Below, in pieces: positions 16,895 through 25,748 of a stretch of DNA of 64,000 bases. The notes under the pieces were generated by a model. It saw nothing but the letters and a program-made list of their open reading frames with translations, had not been told where the DNA came from and made no database searches. Each line of letters opens with the position of its first letter. The stretch's first letter is position 1. The translations under genes were made by a program, and so were the position numbers. Source of the DNA: Tunturibacter gelidoferens (GTDB taxonomy: Bacteria; Acidobacteriota; Terriglobia; Terriglobales; Acidobacteriaceae); the NCBI RefSeq assembly GCF_040358255.1, contig NZ_CP132937.1, forward strand, positions 1-64,000, in the 5' to 3' direction.

Positions 16895-18350
16895 GACACG
16901 TCAACTCTTACTGGCGAGCACGTTATTGATTCCCACACTGACGTTCGCGCAGAGTCCAGCTCCATCATCACCAGACATGCAGAATATGCCTGGAATGCAA
17001 ATGCCAGCGGACCAAAAGCCTCCCGCAACTCAACCACACGACATGCAGACTATGCCGGACATGAAGATGAACAAAGAAATGCCTGATATGCAAATGGACG
17101 ACCAGGGCATGAAGTCTCAGATGCAAGGTCCAACCCTCAAACTCAGCGACCTGGAACAGATGGCGCTCAGTCGAAATCCAACAATATCGCAAGCCAACGC
17201 TAATTTGCGGGCGGCCGAGGGAGCGAAGAGACAGGCTGGGCTATATCCAAATCCGACCGCAGGATATTACGGCGATGAAATTCGTGGTGGATCGTATCAC
17301 TCGGGAAAACAAGGCGCTTTCGTAAACCAGACCATCGTATTCGGCGGAAAACTTGGCGCTGCGCGGCGGACTGCGGAGCAGGATAGGCTTCTAGCTCTCA
17401 CCGGTATCGACTCACAACGTTATCGTGTTTTGACCGATGTGCGAACCCTTTATTACGAAGCGCTCACGGCACAACGGCTGGTTTCCCTTCGGCGGCAATT
17501 GCTGATCCTAGCCAACGATGCCGTACAGACCTCCTACCAGTTGGGCAACGTGGGACAGGCAGACCGTCCCGACGTTCTCCAGTCTGAGGTCGAAGGTGAC
17601 CAAGCGAAGCTCGACCTGGAATCCGCCCAACAAGATCAACAATCGGTGTGGCGCACCTTAGGTGCCGTGGTTGGCAATCCCGATCTTCCGATGAGTCCGC
17701 TGGAAGGAAATCTCGAAGACATTCCTCAGCTCAATGAGCAGGAGTGGATGACTAAACTCTTGAGCGAAAGCCCGCAGGTGAAATCCGCTCAGCAAGACGC
17801 CGAACGCGCGAAAGCTTCTCTTGTTGAAGCAAAGAAGGTTTCGATTCCCGACCTGCAGATCAGCGCCAACGTCTCGCAGGACAATGAACCCCTGGAGCCA
17901 ACAACACATAGGGTCGGAATTGTGAGCGGTGCTCAGATAGGGATGCAACTGCCGATCTTCAACCACAACCAGGGCAATGTTGAAAGGGCGAAGGCTGACA
18001 TCGAACGCAGTCAACAGGAAGTTCAACGGGTACAGCTTGAACTCCGCAGGCAGATGAGCACAATTTTCCGTGACTATGGTATGGCGCGAACCAGTGCTGA
18101 ACGTTATCGCACGAGCATGTTACCGCGAGCACAGAAGGCATATGACCTGTACAAGACAAGCTATGAAAATATGGCAGCGGCTTATCCCCAGGTCTTGATC
18201 TCACAGAGAACGCTCTTTCAATTGCAGGTGGACTATATCCGGGCTCTGGAAACTGTCTGGATGAACGCCACGGCTATACAGGGATACACGCTGTCCGATG
18301 GACTGTCAGCACCCAGCCCCCTCAGTGGTGGAATTCCACCACGACCATGA
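16884..18350 (+). CDS. TolC-family outer-membrane protein with Met-rich N-terminus
   Basis: A 488-residue protein whose ATG lies inside the end of the oxidase gene, with GGAGG 6 nt before it. After the signal peptide (LLLASTLLIPTLTFAQ) comes a ~70-residue Met/Asp/Pro segment (MQNMPGMQMPADQ and similar) and then the helical TolC fold (LSDLEQMALSRNPTISQANA ... YQLGNVGQADRPDVLQSEVEGDQAKLDLE). The family is CusC/CzcC-like. The Met-rich extension is unusual for a channel and probably collects Cu(I) at the periplasmic side. No RND pump gene lies beside this copy, so it may be shared with the cus pump further right or have another role. Confidence 0.9.
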   Translation: MVYKTRQLLLASTLLIPTLTFAQSPAPSSPDMQNMPGMQMPADQKPPATQPHDMQTMPDMKMNKEMPDMQMDDQGMKSQMQGPTLKLSDLEQMALSRNPTISQANANLRAAEGAKRQAGLYPNPTAGYYGDEIRGGSYHSGKQGAFVNQTIVFGGKLGAARRTAEQDRLLALTGIDSQRYRVLTDVRTLYYEALTAQRLVSLRRQLLILANDAVQTSYQLGNVGQADRPDVLQSEVEGDQAKLDLESAQQDQQSVWRTLGAVVGNPDLPMSPLEGNLEDIPQLNEQEWMTKLLSESPQVKSAQQDAERAKASLVEAKKVSIPDLQISANVSQDNEPLEPTTHRVGIVSGAQIGMQLPIFNHNQGNVERAKADIERSQQEVQRVQLELRRQMSTIFRDYGMARTSAERYRTSMLPRAQKAYDLYKTSYENMAAAYPQVLISQRTLFQLQVDYIRALETVWMNATAIQGYTLSDGLSAPSPLSGGIPPRP

Positions 18351-18409
18351 ACAACCCCACTCCATCCCTACCGACCCAAAGCCCTAACGCTACAGCGAGG
18401 TAATAATCA

Positions 18410-19018
18410 ATGGCGAAGAAACTAACCCTGATCGCTCTCCTCGTTGGGCTGGTCGTAGTCTGCATTTACGCTTCCGTTACGGTCCGTCGTGGCTTTTCAA
18501 CTCGCGACAGCCCTTCAACAGTCGAGGCTTTCGTGGCGCAGAGAACTCGCGATATGGCGATTCCCGCGAAAGCACGCCGGATGAACAATCCAGTGAGCGC
18601 CTCGCCGGAAGTATATGCCGATGCACGCGCCCACTTTGCGGATCATTGCGCGCAATGCCACGCAAATAACGGCGGCGGTGACACCCCGATCGGACGGAAC
18701 CTCTATCCAAAGCCGCCTGATATGCGACTCGCCCAAACGCAGAATATGAGTGACGGTGAGTTGTACTACACGATTCAATACGGGATTCGTATGTCGGGTA
18801 TGCCAGCCTTCGGCGAACCTGTCGACAATGACCAAGACACATGGAAACTTGTCACGTTTATCCGTCACTTACCGAAGCTTTCAGAACAGGAAGAGACAGA
18901 AATGCAGCACCTCAATCCAAAGACTCCCGATGAGATACAGGAGGAGAAAGACGAAGAGAACTTTTTGAAGGGCGATGCTAATTCAGCTACGCCGGCAACC
19001 ACAATGCACCATCACTAA
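18410..19018 (+). CDS. Membrane-anchored mono-haem cytochrome c
   Basis: A 202-residue protein with an N-terminal membrane helix (LIALLVGLVVVCIYASV) and a single cytochrome c domain: CAQCH haem site near residue 80, NLYPKPPDM, and the distal Met in SGMPAF. The C-terminal tail is acidic and ends HHH. Class I cytochrome c proteins with this PPDM...SGMPAF pattern are common next to copper oxidases. It follows the Met-rich TolC gene by 60 nt and may receive electrons from the multicopper oxidase system; this is inference from position. Confidence 0.9.
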   Translation: MAKKLTLIALLVGLVVVCIYASVTVRRGFSTRDSPSTVEAFVAQRTRDMAIPAKARRMNNPVSASPEVYADARAHFADHCAQCHANNGGGDTPIGRNLYPKPPDMRLAQTQNMSDGELYYTIQYGIRMSGMPAFGEPVDNDQDTWKLVTFIRHLPKLSEQEETEMQHLNPKTPDEIQEEKDEENFLKGDANSATPATTMHHH

Positions 19019-19034
19019 TACACGGAGAAGACAC

Positions 19035-19403
19035 ATGAAAAAGGTACTCGCAACTCTCTTCACGATCGTGCTCATGGTAAGCAGCGCCTACGCGCACAAT
19101 GGCATGGAACATGTCATGGGAACCGTTGCAAGCGTCACTGACAACTCAATCACGGTGACCACTAAGGACGGAAAGTCGCAGACCATAGCTACGACAGCCG
19201 ATACAAAGTACACCAGGATGGACAAGGTGATCGCCATGAAAGACATCAAAGCTGGCGACCAAATCGTCATTCACGCCACGAAGAAGGGGGATCAACTCAC
19301 CGCCGCTGAAGTAAAGGTGGGAGCAATGAAGATGAACGGCATGTCGGGTGATATGGGCGGCATGAAGATGGATCACGACAACGGAACGACTCCTCCGAAA
19401 TAA
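19035..19403 (+). CDS. Small secreted DUF5666-like metal-region protein
   Basis: The ATG at 19035 follows GGAGAAG and opens a signal peptide (VLATLFTIVLMVSSAYA). The 122-residue product has one OB-like beta domain (HVMGTVASVTDNSITVTTKDGKSQTI ... ADTKYTRMDK ... IKAGDQIVIHATKKGDQLTA) and a Met/Asp/His tail (MNGMSGDMGGMKM). The beta domain is of the DUF5666 kind. It probably binds metal in the periplasm. It lies 16 nt after the cytochrome c gene in the same direction and probably ends that transcription unit. Confidence 0.82.
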   Translation: MKKVLATLFTIVLMVSSAYAHNGMEHVMGTVASVTDNSITVTTKDGKSQTIATTADTKYTRMDKVIAMKDIKAGDQIVIHATKKGDQLTAAEVKVGAMKMNGMSGDMGGMKMDHDNGTTPPK

Positions 19404-19416
19404 GCGATTGCTCGGT

Positions 19417-19456
19417 GGCCTGTGGCTAAACTCTTATAGGGCTAATGACACAGGCC
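19417..19456 (+). promoter_or_regulatory. Long inverted repeat before the CorE-like sigma gene
   Basis: GGCCTGTG at 19417-19424 is mirrored by CACAGGCC at 19449-19456 with 24 nt between. It could be the terminator stem of the preceding unit (no U-run follows) or an operator/promoter dyad for the sigma factor gene, whose ATG is 95 nt downstream. Confidence 0.35.
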
Positions 19457-19550
19457 TGCCGAGATCGAGACCAATTGCCGCATCAAAGCAATACAGATGT
19501 TCTTCGAGAGCGTCTCTGACGGTTGGTTTCCGACGCAGGAAGGAGTCAAT

Positions 19551-20123
19551 ATGACTACCGATGAAGTGAAAGGAATGCCGGAACAATCAACCGATTCGTT
19601 GGAGCGCATTACAACGCAACACGCAAAGTTTCTAGGCTTCCTATCTGCGCGCGTAGAAGATAAGGCGGCTGCTGAAGACATCCTGCAGTCGGCGTACCTG
19701 AAGGCCATGGAACATAGCTCCGAAATCCGCGAAGCTGAGAGCTCAGTCGCGTGGTTCTATCGCATTCTTCGCAATGCGATCACAGATCACTACCGGAGAG
19801 GCGGGGCACGTTCCAGAGCTTATGAAGCTTTCACCGTGGAAGCGCCTATGAGTTATGAGCCGGAGCTTACAAATACGGTTTGTGCCTGTATAGGAGATGT
19901 GATTCACGATCTCAAAAACGAATACCGCACCGCGATTGAACAAGTTGACCTCCGTGGTGTCACCGTACAGGCCTTTGCACAGTCTCAGCAGGTTTCTGCC
20001 AACAATGCTTCGGTACGCCTGCACCGAGCGAGGAAAGCCGTCGCAAAGATGCTGACAACGGTGTGCGGTGCCTGTGCCGAGCACAAATGTCTCGATTGCA
20101 CTTGTCGTCGAAGCCAACTGTAA
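19551..20123 (+). CDS. CorE-like ECF sigma factor with Cys-rich C-terminus
   Basis: The ATG at 19551 is chosen because AGGAGT precedes it. The 190-residue protein has sigma region 2 (AAAEDILQSAYLKAMEHSSEI, AWFYRILRNAITDHYRR) and region 4 (TAIEQVDLRGVTVQAFAQ, NNASVRLHRARKAV). Two features go beyond an ordinary ECF factor: a CAC motif in the linker (C111, C113) and a C-terminal cluster at C172, C175, C180, C183 and C185. That plan is known from CorE of Myxococcus (ECF44 group), where copper redox state acts directly on the sigma factor and no anti-sigma is needed. No anti-sigma gene is present here, and the next genes are a YHS protein and a Cu-ATPase, which fits. Confidence 0.87.
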   Translation: MTTDEVKGMPEQSTDSLERITTQHAKFLGFLSARVEDKAAAEDILQSAYLKAMEHSSEIREAESSVAWFYRILRNAITDHYRRGGARSRAYEAFTVEAPMSYEPELTNTVCACIGDVIHDLKNEYRTAIEQVDLRGVTVQAFAQSQQVSANNASVRLHRARKAVAKMLTTVCGACAEHKCLDCTCRRSQL

Positions 20124-20172
20124 GACTGTGCCTGCTCCTGCGTCAGCAGCAGTACAGGAACGAGGAGGCGAT

Positions 20173-20415
20173 ATGTGCTGCTGCTCTAAACAGAACAAAG
20201 ATATGAAAGATCCAGCTAGTGGGATGACAATTGAGCCGTCGAAGCGGCTCGCAACTGATCCGGTCTGCGGCATGGAGGTTGATCCTGCCAGCGCAGCAAC
20301 CGCGGAGCACAAGGGAACGAAGTTTTATTTCTGCTGCCAAGGCTGCGCGATGAAGTTTCGAGCTGAACCAGACAACTTCCACAGCAGGCAGGAGGCCCCC
20401 CTATGCAAGTGCTAG
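20173..20415 (+). CDS. YHS-domain small protein
   Basis: The start at 20173 follows GAGGAGG. The 80-residue protein begins MCCCSKQ and then holds one YHS domain ([12 protein letters not shown] ... [16 protein letters not shown]), which binds heavy metal through its paired cysteines. The end overlaps the CopA-type ATPase start by 13 nt, so the two are co-translated, and this protein may deliver copper to the pump. Many related ATPases carry a YHS domain fused at their N-terminus; here it is a separate protein. Confidence 0.88.
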   Translation: MCCCSKQNKDMKDPASGMTIEPSKRLATDPVCGMEVDPASAATAEHKGTKFYFCCQGCAMKFRAEPDNFHSRQEAPLCKC

Positions 20416-22652
20416 AGAAAGAAGAGCAAAGAACGGCCTACACCTGTCCAATGCACCCCGACGTGCAGCGACCCGGTCCGGGCAATTGCCCGAAGTGTGG
20501 CATGGCCCTCGAACCTGCAACGGCGACCGCTCCAGCCCCGCGCACAGAATATACCTGTCCCATGCACCCGCAAATTGTTCGAGATCGGCCGGGCAACTGC
20601 CCCATTTGTGGAATGGCCCTCGAACCCCGCGACGTAGTGGCCAATGAGACCAACCCCGAACTGGTCGATATGACCAGACGCTTCTGGATAAGCGTCGCCC
20701 TTACACTGCCGCTGCTCGCCGTCATGGTTTCAGATATCTTGCCCGGTCATCCGCTTCAGCATCTTCTGGCCGGGCGCCTGCTGGGATGGCTTGAGTTCGC
20801 GATTGCGACCCCAGTGGTCCTATGGGCAGGCTGGCCATTCTTCGAGCGAGGCTGGGAGTCCGTCGTTCACCGAAGCCCGAATATGTTTACGTTGATCGCG
20901 ATTGGCGCTGGTTCGGCCTACCTCTACAGTGTCGTCGCTGTCGTTGCGCCCGGCATCTTCCCTGCCACCTTCCGCGATATGTCCGGCAACCTCGGACTGT
21001 ACTTTGAAGCGGCGGCGGTCATCACCGTGCTTGTTCTGCTCGGTCAAGTATTGGAGTTGAAAGCCCGCAGCCAGACAAGCAGTGCCATCAAGGCCCTCCT
21101 CGGACTTGCTCCGAAGACAGCGCGCCGGATCTCGGCAGATGGAAAAGAAGCCGATGTCGCTTTGAGTGAGATTCAGGTTGGAGACCTCATCCGGGTTCGC
21201 CCTGGCGAAAAGGTGCCGACAGACGGTTCTGTGACAGAAGGACGCAGTTCCGTCGACGAGTCGATGGTAAGCGGCGAACCAATCCCAGTCGAGAAAATTG
21301 TCGATGCAAAGGTGGTCGGCGGAACCATCAACGCGACCGGCAGCTTCGTAATGAAAGCAGAGCGAGTCGGAGCCGATACGCTTCTGGCGCAGATCGTAAA
21401 AATGGTGAGCGAAGCGCAGAGGACGCGAGCACCGATTCAGCGACTTGCGGATACTGTCGCTTCTTATTTCGTTCCCGCAGTTCTGGTCTCTTCGGCGATC
21501 ACGTTTGCGGTGTGGGCTATCTTTGGCCCTCAACCACACTACGCGCATGCCATCGTGAATGCGGTCGCTGTGCTTATCATCGCCTGTCCATGCGCCCTAG
21601 GACTCGCAACGCCGATGTCCATCATGGTCGGCACGGGCCGTGGTGCGGGGGAGGGCATTCTCATCCGCAACGCGGAGGCTCTTGAGATTTTTGAAAAGGT
21701 AGACACCCTCGTCGTCGACAAGACCGGCACTCTGACCGAAGGCAAGCCGCGCCTCACAGCGGTCATTCCGTCCGAAGGGTTCGACGAGAATCAACTTCTG
21801 CAGTCGGTAGCCAGCCTAGAGAAAGCAAGCGAACATCCACTTGCGGCTGCCATCATCGCCGGAGCCAAAGAAAAGAACATCGAATTGATCGCGGTCGCAG
21901 ACTTTCAATCGATTACGGGTAAGGGCGTCAATGGAACCTTGCTGGGTAAGCGCCTCAGTATAGGCAATGCTTCTCTCATGCAGGACCTCGGCGCGAAGGT
22001 GGAATCTTTGAAGGAACGGGCAGAGGGCCTCCAAAAGGAAGGCCAGACGGTCATGTTTATCGCATCCGACGGACACTTTGCCGGACTTGTCGCGGTCGCT
22101 GACCCTATCAAAGACTCTGCGCGAGATGCGATCAGGGAACTCAAAGAGTCTGGTATTAAGGTCATCATGGTTACAGGTGACAACCACACGACTGCTGCCG
22201 CCGTCGCCCAAAAGTTGGGGATCGACTTTGAGGCTGATGTCCTGCCTGATAAGAAGGCCGAGGTGGTGAAGAAGCTCCAGTCCCAAGGGGCTACTGTGGC
22301 GATGGCTGGAGACGGAGTGAATGATGCCCCGGCGCTGGCACAGGCCCAGGTAGGAATTGCCATGGGGACGGGAACAGATGTGGCGATGGAAACCGGCGGA
22401 ATCACACTGGTCAAGGGCGACCTGCGCGGAATCGTCAAGGCACGTCGGTTGAGCCAGCGCACCATGAGCAACATCCGCCAGAATCTGTTTTTTGCCTTCA
22501 TCTACAACGCACTCGGGGTGCCGCTCGCAGCTGGAGTTTTGTATCCGGTGTTTCACTTGCTGCTGAACCCGATGATCGCGGCGGCGGCGATGAGCTTCAG
22601 CTCGGTTTCCGTAATCGCCAATGCACTCAGACTACGAAGCATCAAACTATGA
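20403..22652 (+). CDS. copA: Copper-translocating P-type ATPase (P1B, CopA/CopB-like)
   Basis: A 749-residue ATP-driven Cu(I)/Ag(I) exporter of the inner membrane. The N-terminus has two copies of a heavy-metal-binding domain ([10 protein letters not shown]...[11 protein letters not shown] at ~13-38 and [10 protein letters not shown]...[11 protein letters not shown] at ~50-75) in place of HMA domains. Core motifs are in order: actuator GEKVPTDG...[10 protein letters not shown], the intramembrane CPC (C395, P396, C397), phosphorylation loop [10 protein letters not shown] with D439, the SEHPLA nucleotide-site motif, MVTGDN and [11 protein letters not shown]. Eight membrane helices fit the length. 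It follows the CorE-like sigma and YHS genes, so copper control by that sigma is likely. Confidence 0.96.
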   Translation: MQVLEKEEQRTAYTCPMHPDVQRPGPGNCPKCGMALEPATATAPAPRTEYTCPMHPQIVRDRPGNCPICGMALEPRDVVANETNPELVDMTRRFWISVALTLPLLAVMVSDILPGHPLQHLLAGRLLGWLEFAIATPVVLWAGWPFFERGWESVVHRSPNMFTLIAIGAGSAYLYSVVAVVAPGIFPATFRDMSGNLGLYFEAAAVITVLVLLGQVLELKARSQTSSAIKALLGLAPKTARRISADGKEADVALSEIQVGDLIRVRPGEKVPTDGSVTEGRSSVDESMVSGEPIPVEKIVDAKVVGGTINATGSFVMKAERVGADTLLAQIVKMVSEAQRTRAPIQRLADTVASYFVPAVLVSSAITFAVWAIFGPQPHYAHAIVNAVAVLIIACPCALGLATPMSIMVGTGRGAGEGILIRNAEALEIFEKVDTLVVDKTGTLTEGKPRLTAVIPSEGFDENQLLQSVASLEKASEHPLAAAIIAGAKEKNIELIAVADFQSITGKGVNGTLLGKRLSIGNASLMQDLGAKVESLKERAEGLQKEGQTVMFIASDGHFAGLVAVADPIKDSARDAIRELKESGIKVIMVTGDNHTTAAAVAQKLGIDFEADVLPDKKAEVVKKLQSQGATVAMAGDGVNDAPALAQAQVGIAMGTGTDVAMETGGITLVKGDLRGIVKARRLSQRTMSNIRQNLFFAFIYNALGVPLAAGVLYPVFHLLLNPMIAAAAMSFSSVSVIANALRLRSIKL

Positions 22653-22706
22653 CCGTCCCGAAGGGACTTACTCACTCATTCATTCTTGAAGCATGAAGCG
22701 ACCTCG

Positions 22707-23084
22707 ATGGGATCCGATAGTTTTGTTGATAACAAACTTCTTTGCGGCGTCACGCACGATCTAAAGGAAGAGCTCTTCCATTTCTCGCACTACAAGCCTT
22801 GGCAGTCGGGCTTATATTCCAAGCTCCTCGTCAAAGCAGACGATCTTCGCGTCCTTCTTATCGCTCTGAACACCAGGACGGAGATGAAGGCACATCACAC
22901 GGATGGGACGACCACAATCCATGTTCTGCAGGGTGTTCTGAGCTTGCGCGTACACGACAAACAGCAGCAGCTGCTCGTTGGACAAATACTTACGCTCGCA
23001 CCTGGGATCTCGCACGACATCGAAGCCCGCGAAGACTCCGCTTTGCTGTTGACGATCTCGTGGCCAAGCAGCGAAACACTATGA
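22707..23084 (+). CDS. Small cupin-domain protein
   Basis: A ~125-residue single-domain cupin. The two conserved cupin motifs are visible: EMKAHHTDGTTTIHVLQGVL (motif 1, with three His) and LAPGISHDIEAREDSALLLTI (motif 2, with His). The start is uncertain: an in-frame TTG at 22686 gives a product 7 residues longer, and neither has a strong ribosome site. It could bind a metal ion through its His residues. It follows the Cu-ATPase by 54 nt in the same direction. Confidence 0.8.
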   Translation: MGSDSFVDNKLLCGVTHDLKEELFHFSHYKPWQSGLYSKLLVKADDLRVLLIALNTRTEMKAHHTDGTTTIHVLQGVLSLRVHDKQQQLLVGQILTLAPGISHDIEAREDSALLLTISWPSSETL

Positions 23085-23110
23085 TCGTTGGCCCATAGAG
23101 GCTACGGCTC

Positions 23111-23280
23111 GTGAGAATCTCATCTTTCGCGTTCTTCTACAACGCTCTTGGAGTGCCGCTTGGGGTGAGTGCTCTGTATCCTTTTTTGGATTGCCACTGA
23201 ATCCCATGATTACGGCGGCAGCCATGAGCTTCAGTTCAGTCTCAGTCATCGGGAACCTCGCTAAGGCTGTGGGCAGCTAA
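23111..23280 (+). pseudogene. Remnant of a copper P-type ATPase C-terminus
   Basis: This short stretch reads [20 protein letters not shown] in one frame and, after one frame change in the run of six Ts near 23183-23188, [20 protein letters not shown] followed by GNLAKAVGS and a stop. The intact ATPase 500 nt upstream ends with the parallel segments [19 protein letters not shown] and [20 protein letters not shown], so this is the last transmembrane hairpin of a second, divergent copper ATPase. No other part of it is visible. It marks a deletion or recombination between two ATPase genes. Confidence 0.8.
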
Positions 23281-23289
23281 ACTTTGATC

Positions 23290-23949
23290 ATGTCTAGAGC
23301 TACTTATTGGATGCGGCGATCCAAGCGCCATGTGATTCTCGCTTCCGGAGCAATAGCGCTCACCTGCGTGGCGTATGCTGCGACGCCTCCGCCAGACGTT
23401 CGCCATCGCTTGAGCATGGCCAGTGCCTATGCTGGTCTGATCTTTCTTGCAGTATCGCTATGGATTGGGCCGTGGAATGTCCTGCGACGACGGCCTAACC
23501 CCGTCAGCTTCGATCTGCGCCGGGATATAGGTATTTGGACGGGCATCCTCGCCATCCTGCACACAATAATTGGCTTGACTGTCCATCTTCGGGGACGAAT
23601 GTGGATGTACTTTTTCAAGAGCCTACATCCATTGAAACTGCAAAATACGCAATTCGGCTTCGCCAACCTTGTCGGACTGGGTGCTGCACTGCTCTTCTTG
23701 ATGCTCTTGCTGATCTCCAATGATATTTCACTTCGCGCACTGGGGACTCGTCGCTGGAAGTCGCTCCAGAGATGGACCTACGCAGCTTTGGCGCTAACAG
23801 CGGCTCACGGTATCGCTTATCAACCGGTCGAAAAGCGCCGCCTTCCCTGGGTTTTTGTCTTCACAGCGGTCATAATCGCAGTATCCGCTACTCAGGTAGT
23901 TGGTTTTACCCAGGTTCAAAGGCGAATGGGTCACGGTCAGGGAGATTAG
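23290..23949 (+). CDS. Ferric-reductase-like membrane haem protein (MsrQ/YedZ type)
   Basis: A ~219-residue protein with about six transmembrane helices. The sequence pattern fits the ferric-reductase-like domain: GIWTGILAILHTIIGLTVHLRG with two spaced His on one helix, then RRWKSLQRWTYAALALTAAHGI with a His on the following one, able to hold haem b. Proteins of this family (MsrQ, YedZ) feed electrons to periplasmic reductases. The ATG at 23290 is used; a TTG two codons upstream is possible. It lies between the ATPase remnant and the second ILRI-type secreted protein. No MsrP-type partner gene is visible in the window. Confidence 0.8.
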   Translation: MSRATYWMRRSKRHVILASGAIALTCVAYAATPPPDVRHRLSMASAYAGLIFLAVSLWIGPWNVLRRRPNPVSFDLRRDIGIWTGILAILHTIIGLTVHLRGRMWMYFFKSLHPLKLQNTQFGFANLVGLGAALLFLMLLLISNDISLRALGTRRWKSLQRWTYAALALTAAHGIAYQPVEKRRLPWVFVFTAVIIAVSATQVVGFTQVQRRMGHGQGD

Positions 23950-24014
23950 AGACTGGCGTACTCACCGAATCACTGTTGCTCCGTTCGTCAGGGAGACGTA
24001 GTCTAATAACTGAA

Positions 24015-24386
24015 ATGCGTGCTTTTCGCCAATTCGGTGTACTAGTCCTGCTATTGGTAACCTGCCTGGCGCCAGCAATGGCCTGCATGATTCCCGACGC
24101 GCAAATGAGCACTCAAGAGCGTGCCTGCTGCCGCATGATGAAGAACCAATGTGGGCAGATGGAGATGCCGGCATCGCATGGCTGCTGCCAAAAGACTCCG
24201 CCGAGCGTGCACGATAACGCGCTGGATACAAAAGTAGTAGCGTTTCATCCAGTGGTAGTTCCTATTATCTGGTTGGCTGCCTCCGAGCTGGTGAATCCCA
24301 CCTCTGGTGTCACCGGATGGGTTGAACACCCCGACTACTCACCTCCCACGTCCCCACCTGCGACAATTTCCATCCTAAGAATCTAG
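24015..24386 (+). CDS. Secreted Cys/Met-rich small protein ending in ILRI
   Basis: A 123-residue protein with a signal peptide (FGVLVLLLVTCLAPAMA). The mature part has CMIPDAQMS, ACCRMMKNQCGQMEM and SHGCCQKTP, three Cys/Met clusters that look like soft-metal sites, then a Val/Pro-rich part and the end SPPATISILRI. The protein at 14847-15311 has the same order and ending. It stands about 100 nt before the cusC-type gene, so it probably belongs to the copper export operon. The frame is open further 5' but has no signal peptide there. Confidence 0.72.
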   Translation: MRAFRQFGVLVLLLVTCLAPAMACMIPDAQMSTQERACCRMMKNQCGQMEMPASHGCCQKTPPSVHDNALDTKVVAFHPVVVPIIWLAASELVNPTSGVTGWVEHPDYSPPTSPPATISILRI

Positions 24387-24485
24387 TTAGCTCCACTCTC
24401 GCACTCTACTTTTGCCGAGCGCGCGCACGTTTGTCTGCGTGTCTTGGCGAATGCTTTGAACTGCATTTGAGATTGGAGCTTCCGT

Positions 24486-25748
24486 ATGAACGTGGTCTCT
24501 TTGTTGACCTCCACGCTTGTGCTGGCCACTGCATTGTCTGCCCCTGGGCAGACGCCGGTGGTAAGCGCGCCCACGCCCCTGTCCCAGCTTCTCGCTGAGG
24601 CTAAGGCAAACAACCCACAAATCTCCGCAGCCGATCACGGCGTACGAGCGGCCCGGCAAATGGCACCGCAGGTGACTACATTGCCGGACCCGAAATTTAC
24701 CTACCAGCAGTTGAGTGTGGGAAGTCCGAAGCCGTTCGCGGGATACACCAACAGCGACTTTGCTTATATCGGCGTTGGAGCATCACAGGAATTGCCCTAT
24801 CCAGGAAAGTTGCAGGCGCGCGGGGCGGTAGCCGAGCGCAGCGCCGACACGAAGCAAGCCGAGGTTGAAGTCACGAAAACCAGCATCGCCGATGCGGTAA
24901 AGGCCGACTATCTCCAACTGGCCTATCTGCAACAGACTCTCGGAATCCTGCGGCAAAATGAGGCCGTGCTTGACCAGCTCATTCAGGATGCAACGGCGCA
25001 CTATCAGGTCGGACAGGGGATGCAGCAGGATGTCCTGCAGGCCCAGGTGAATCGAACCAAGATCGTGAAAGAGATCACGATGAACCATCAACAGATGGAG
25101 CAGATGCAGGCACACCTCAAAGGTTTGCTCAGTCGGGACCAAGCGTCGCCGGACATTGTTACGGAAGATTTGATCGAAAGCCCGCTGAAGCGCTCCTCCG
25201 CCGAACTTCTTGCAATGGTCCGGCAAAGCAACCCTCAGATCCAGGTCGATGCGAGTTCCGTTCGCAAGCAGGATGCGCAATTAGCGTCTGCGAAACGCGA
25301 AGGGAAACCGGACTTTGAACTTGGTTATATGTACCAGAACACCGATCGCAAGTATCGGGACTACTACGTGTTCACCTTCGATGTGCGCTTTCCTCGCAAG
25401 ACGCGGGTGAATGCGGAGATCGCAGAGGCCACGGAGAGGCGCTCCGAATCACAACAGACCCTCAATGCGCATCTGCAACAGCAACTCGCCGAGGTGCAGG
25501 AAGGGTATGTAAAAGCAACCAGCGATGAAGAGTTGTTGAAGGAATATCGGGAAGGGCTGGTCCCACAATCGGATGCAGCGTATCGGGCGACACTGAACGC
25601 CTATGCCTCCAATCGTGAGCAGTTCATTCATGTCCTCTCATACTTCACCGACCTTTTGAGTCTGAAACTCGAATATGCGCAGACCCTCGTGGATCACGAA
25701 GCTGCTTTGGCCCATCTCGAAACTCTGACTGGAGCGACCCTGCGATGA
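24486..25748 (+). CDS. cusC: CusC/CzcC-like outer-membrane factor of the Cu/Ag RND pump
   Basis: A 420-residue TolC-family protein with a signal peptide (LTSTLVLATALSAPGQ). Helical hairpin segments are seen, such as LPDPKFTYQQLSVGSP, HYQVGQGMQQDVLQAQVNRTKI and NAYASNREQFIHVLSYFTDLL. It overlaps the adaptor gene by 4 nt (ATGA), making it the first gene of a complete outer-membrane/adaptor/pump operon. It forms the exit channel for Cu(I)/Ag(I). The symbol is given by position and pump type; the channel alone could also be called czcC-like. Confidence 0.9.
   Translation: MNVVSLLTSTLVLATALSAPGQTPVVSAPTPLSQLLAEAKANNPQISAADHGVRAARQMAPQVTTLPDPKFTYQQLSVGSPKPFAGYTNSDFAYIGVGASQELPYPGKLQARGAVAERSADTKQAEVEVTKTSIADAVKADYLQLAYLQQTLGILRQNEAVLDQLIQDATAHYQVGQGMQQDVLQAQVNRTKIVKEITMNHQQMEQMQAHLKGLLSRDQASPDIVTEDLIESPLKRSSAELLAMVRQSNPQIQVDASSVRKQDAQLASAKREGKPDFELGYMYQNTDRKYRDYYVFTFDVRFPRKTRVNAEIAEATERRSESQQTLNAHLQQQLAEVQEGYVKATSDEELLKEYREGLVPQSDAAYRATLNAYASNREQFIHVLSYFTDLLSLKLEYAQTLVDHEAALAHLETLTGATLR

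Noticed and set aside
20820-22556. Long minus-strand frames across the copper ATPase gene
   Set aside because: Complement of the ATPase; the plus strand carries all P-type motifs in order.
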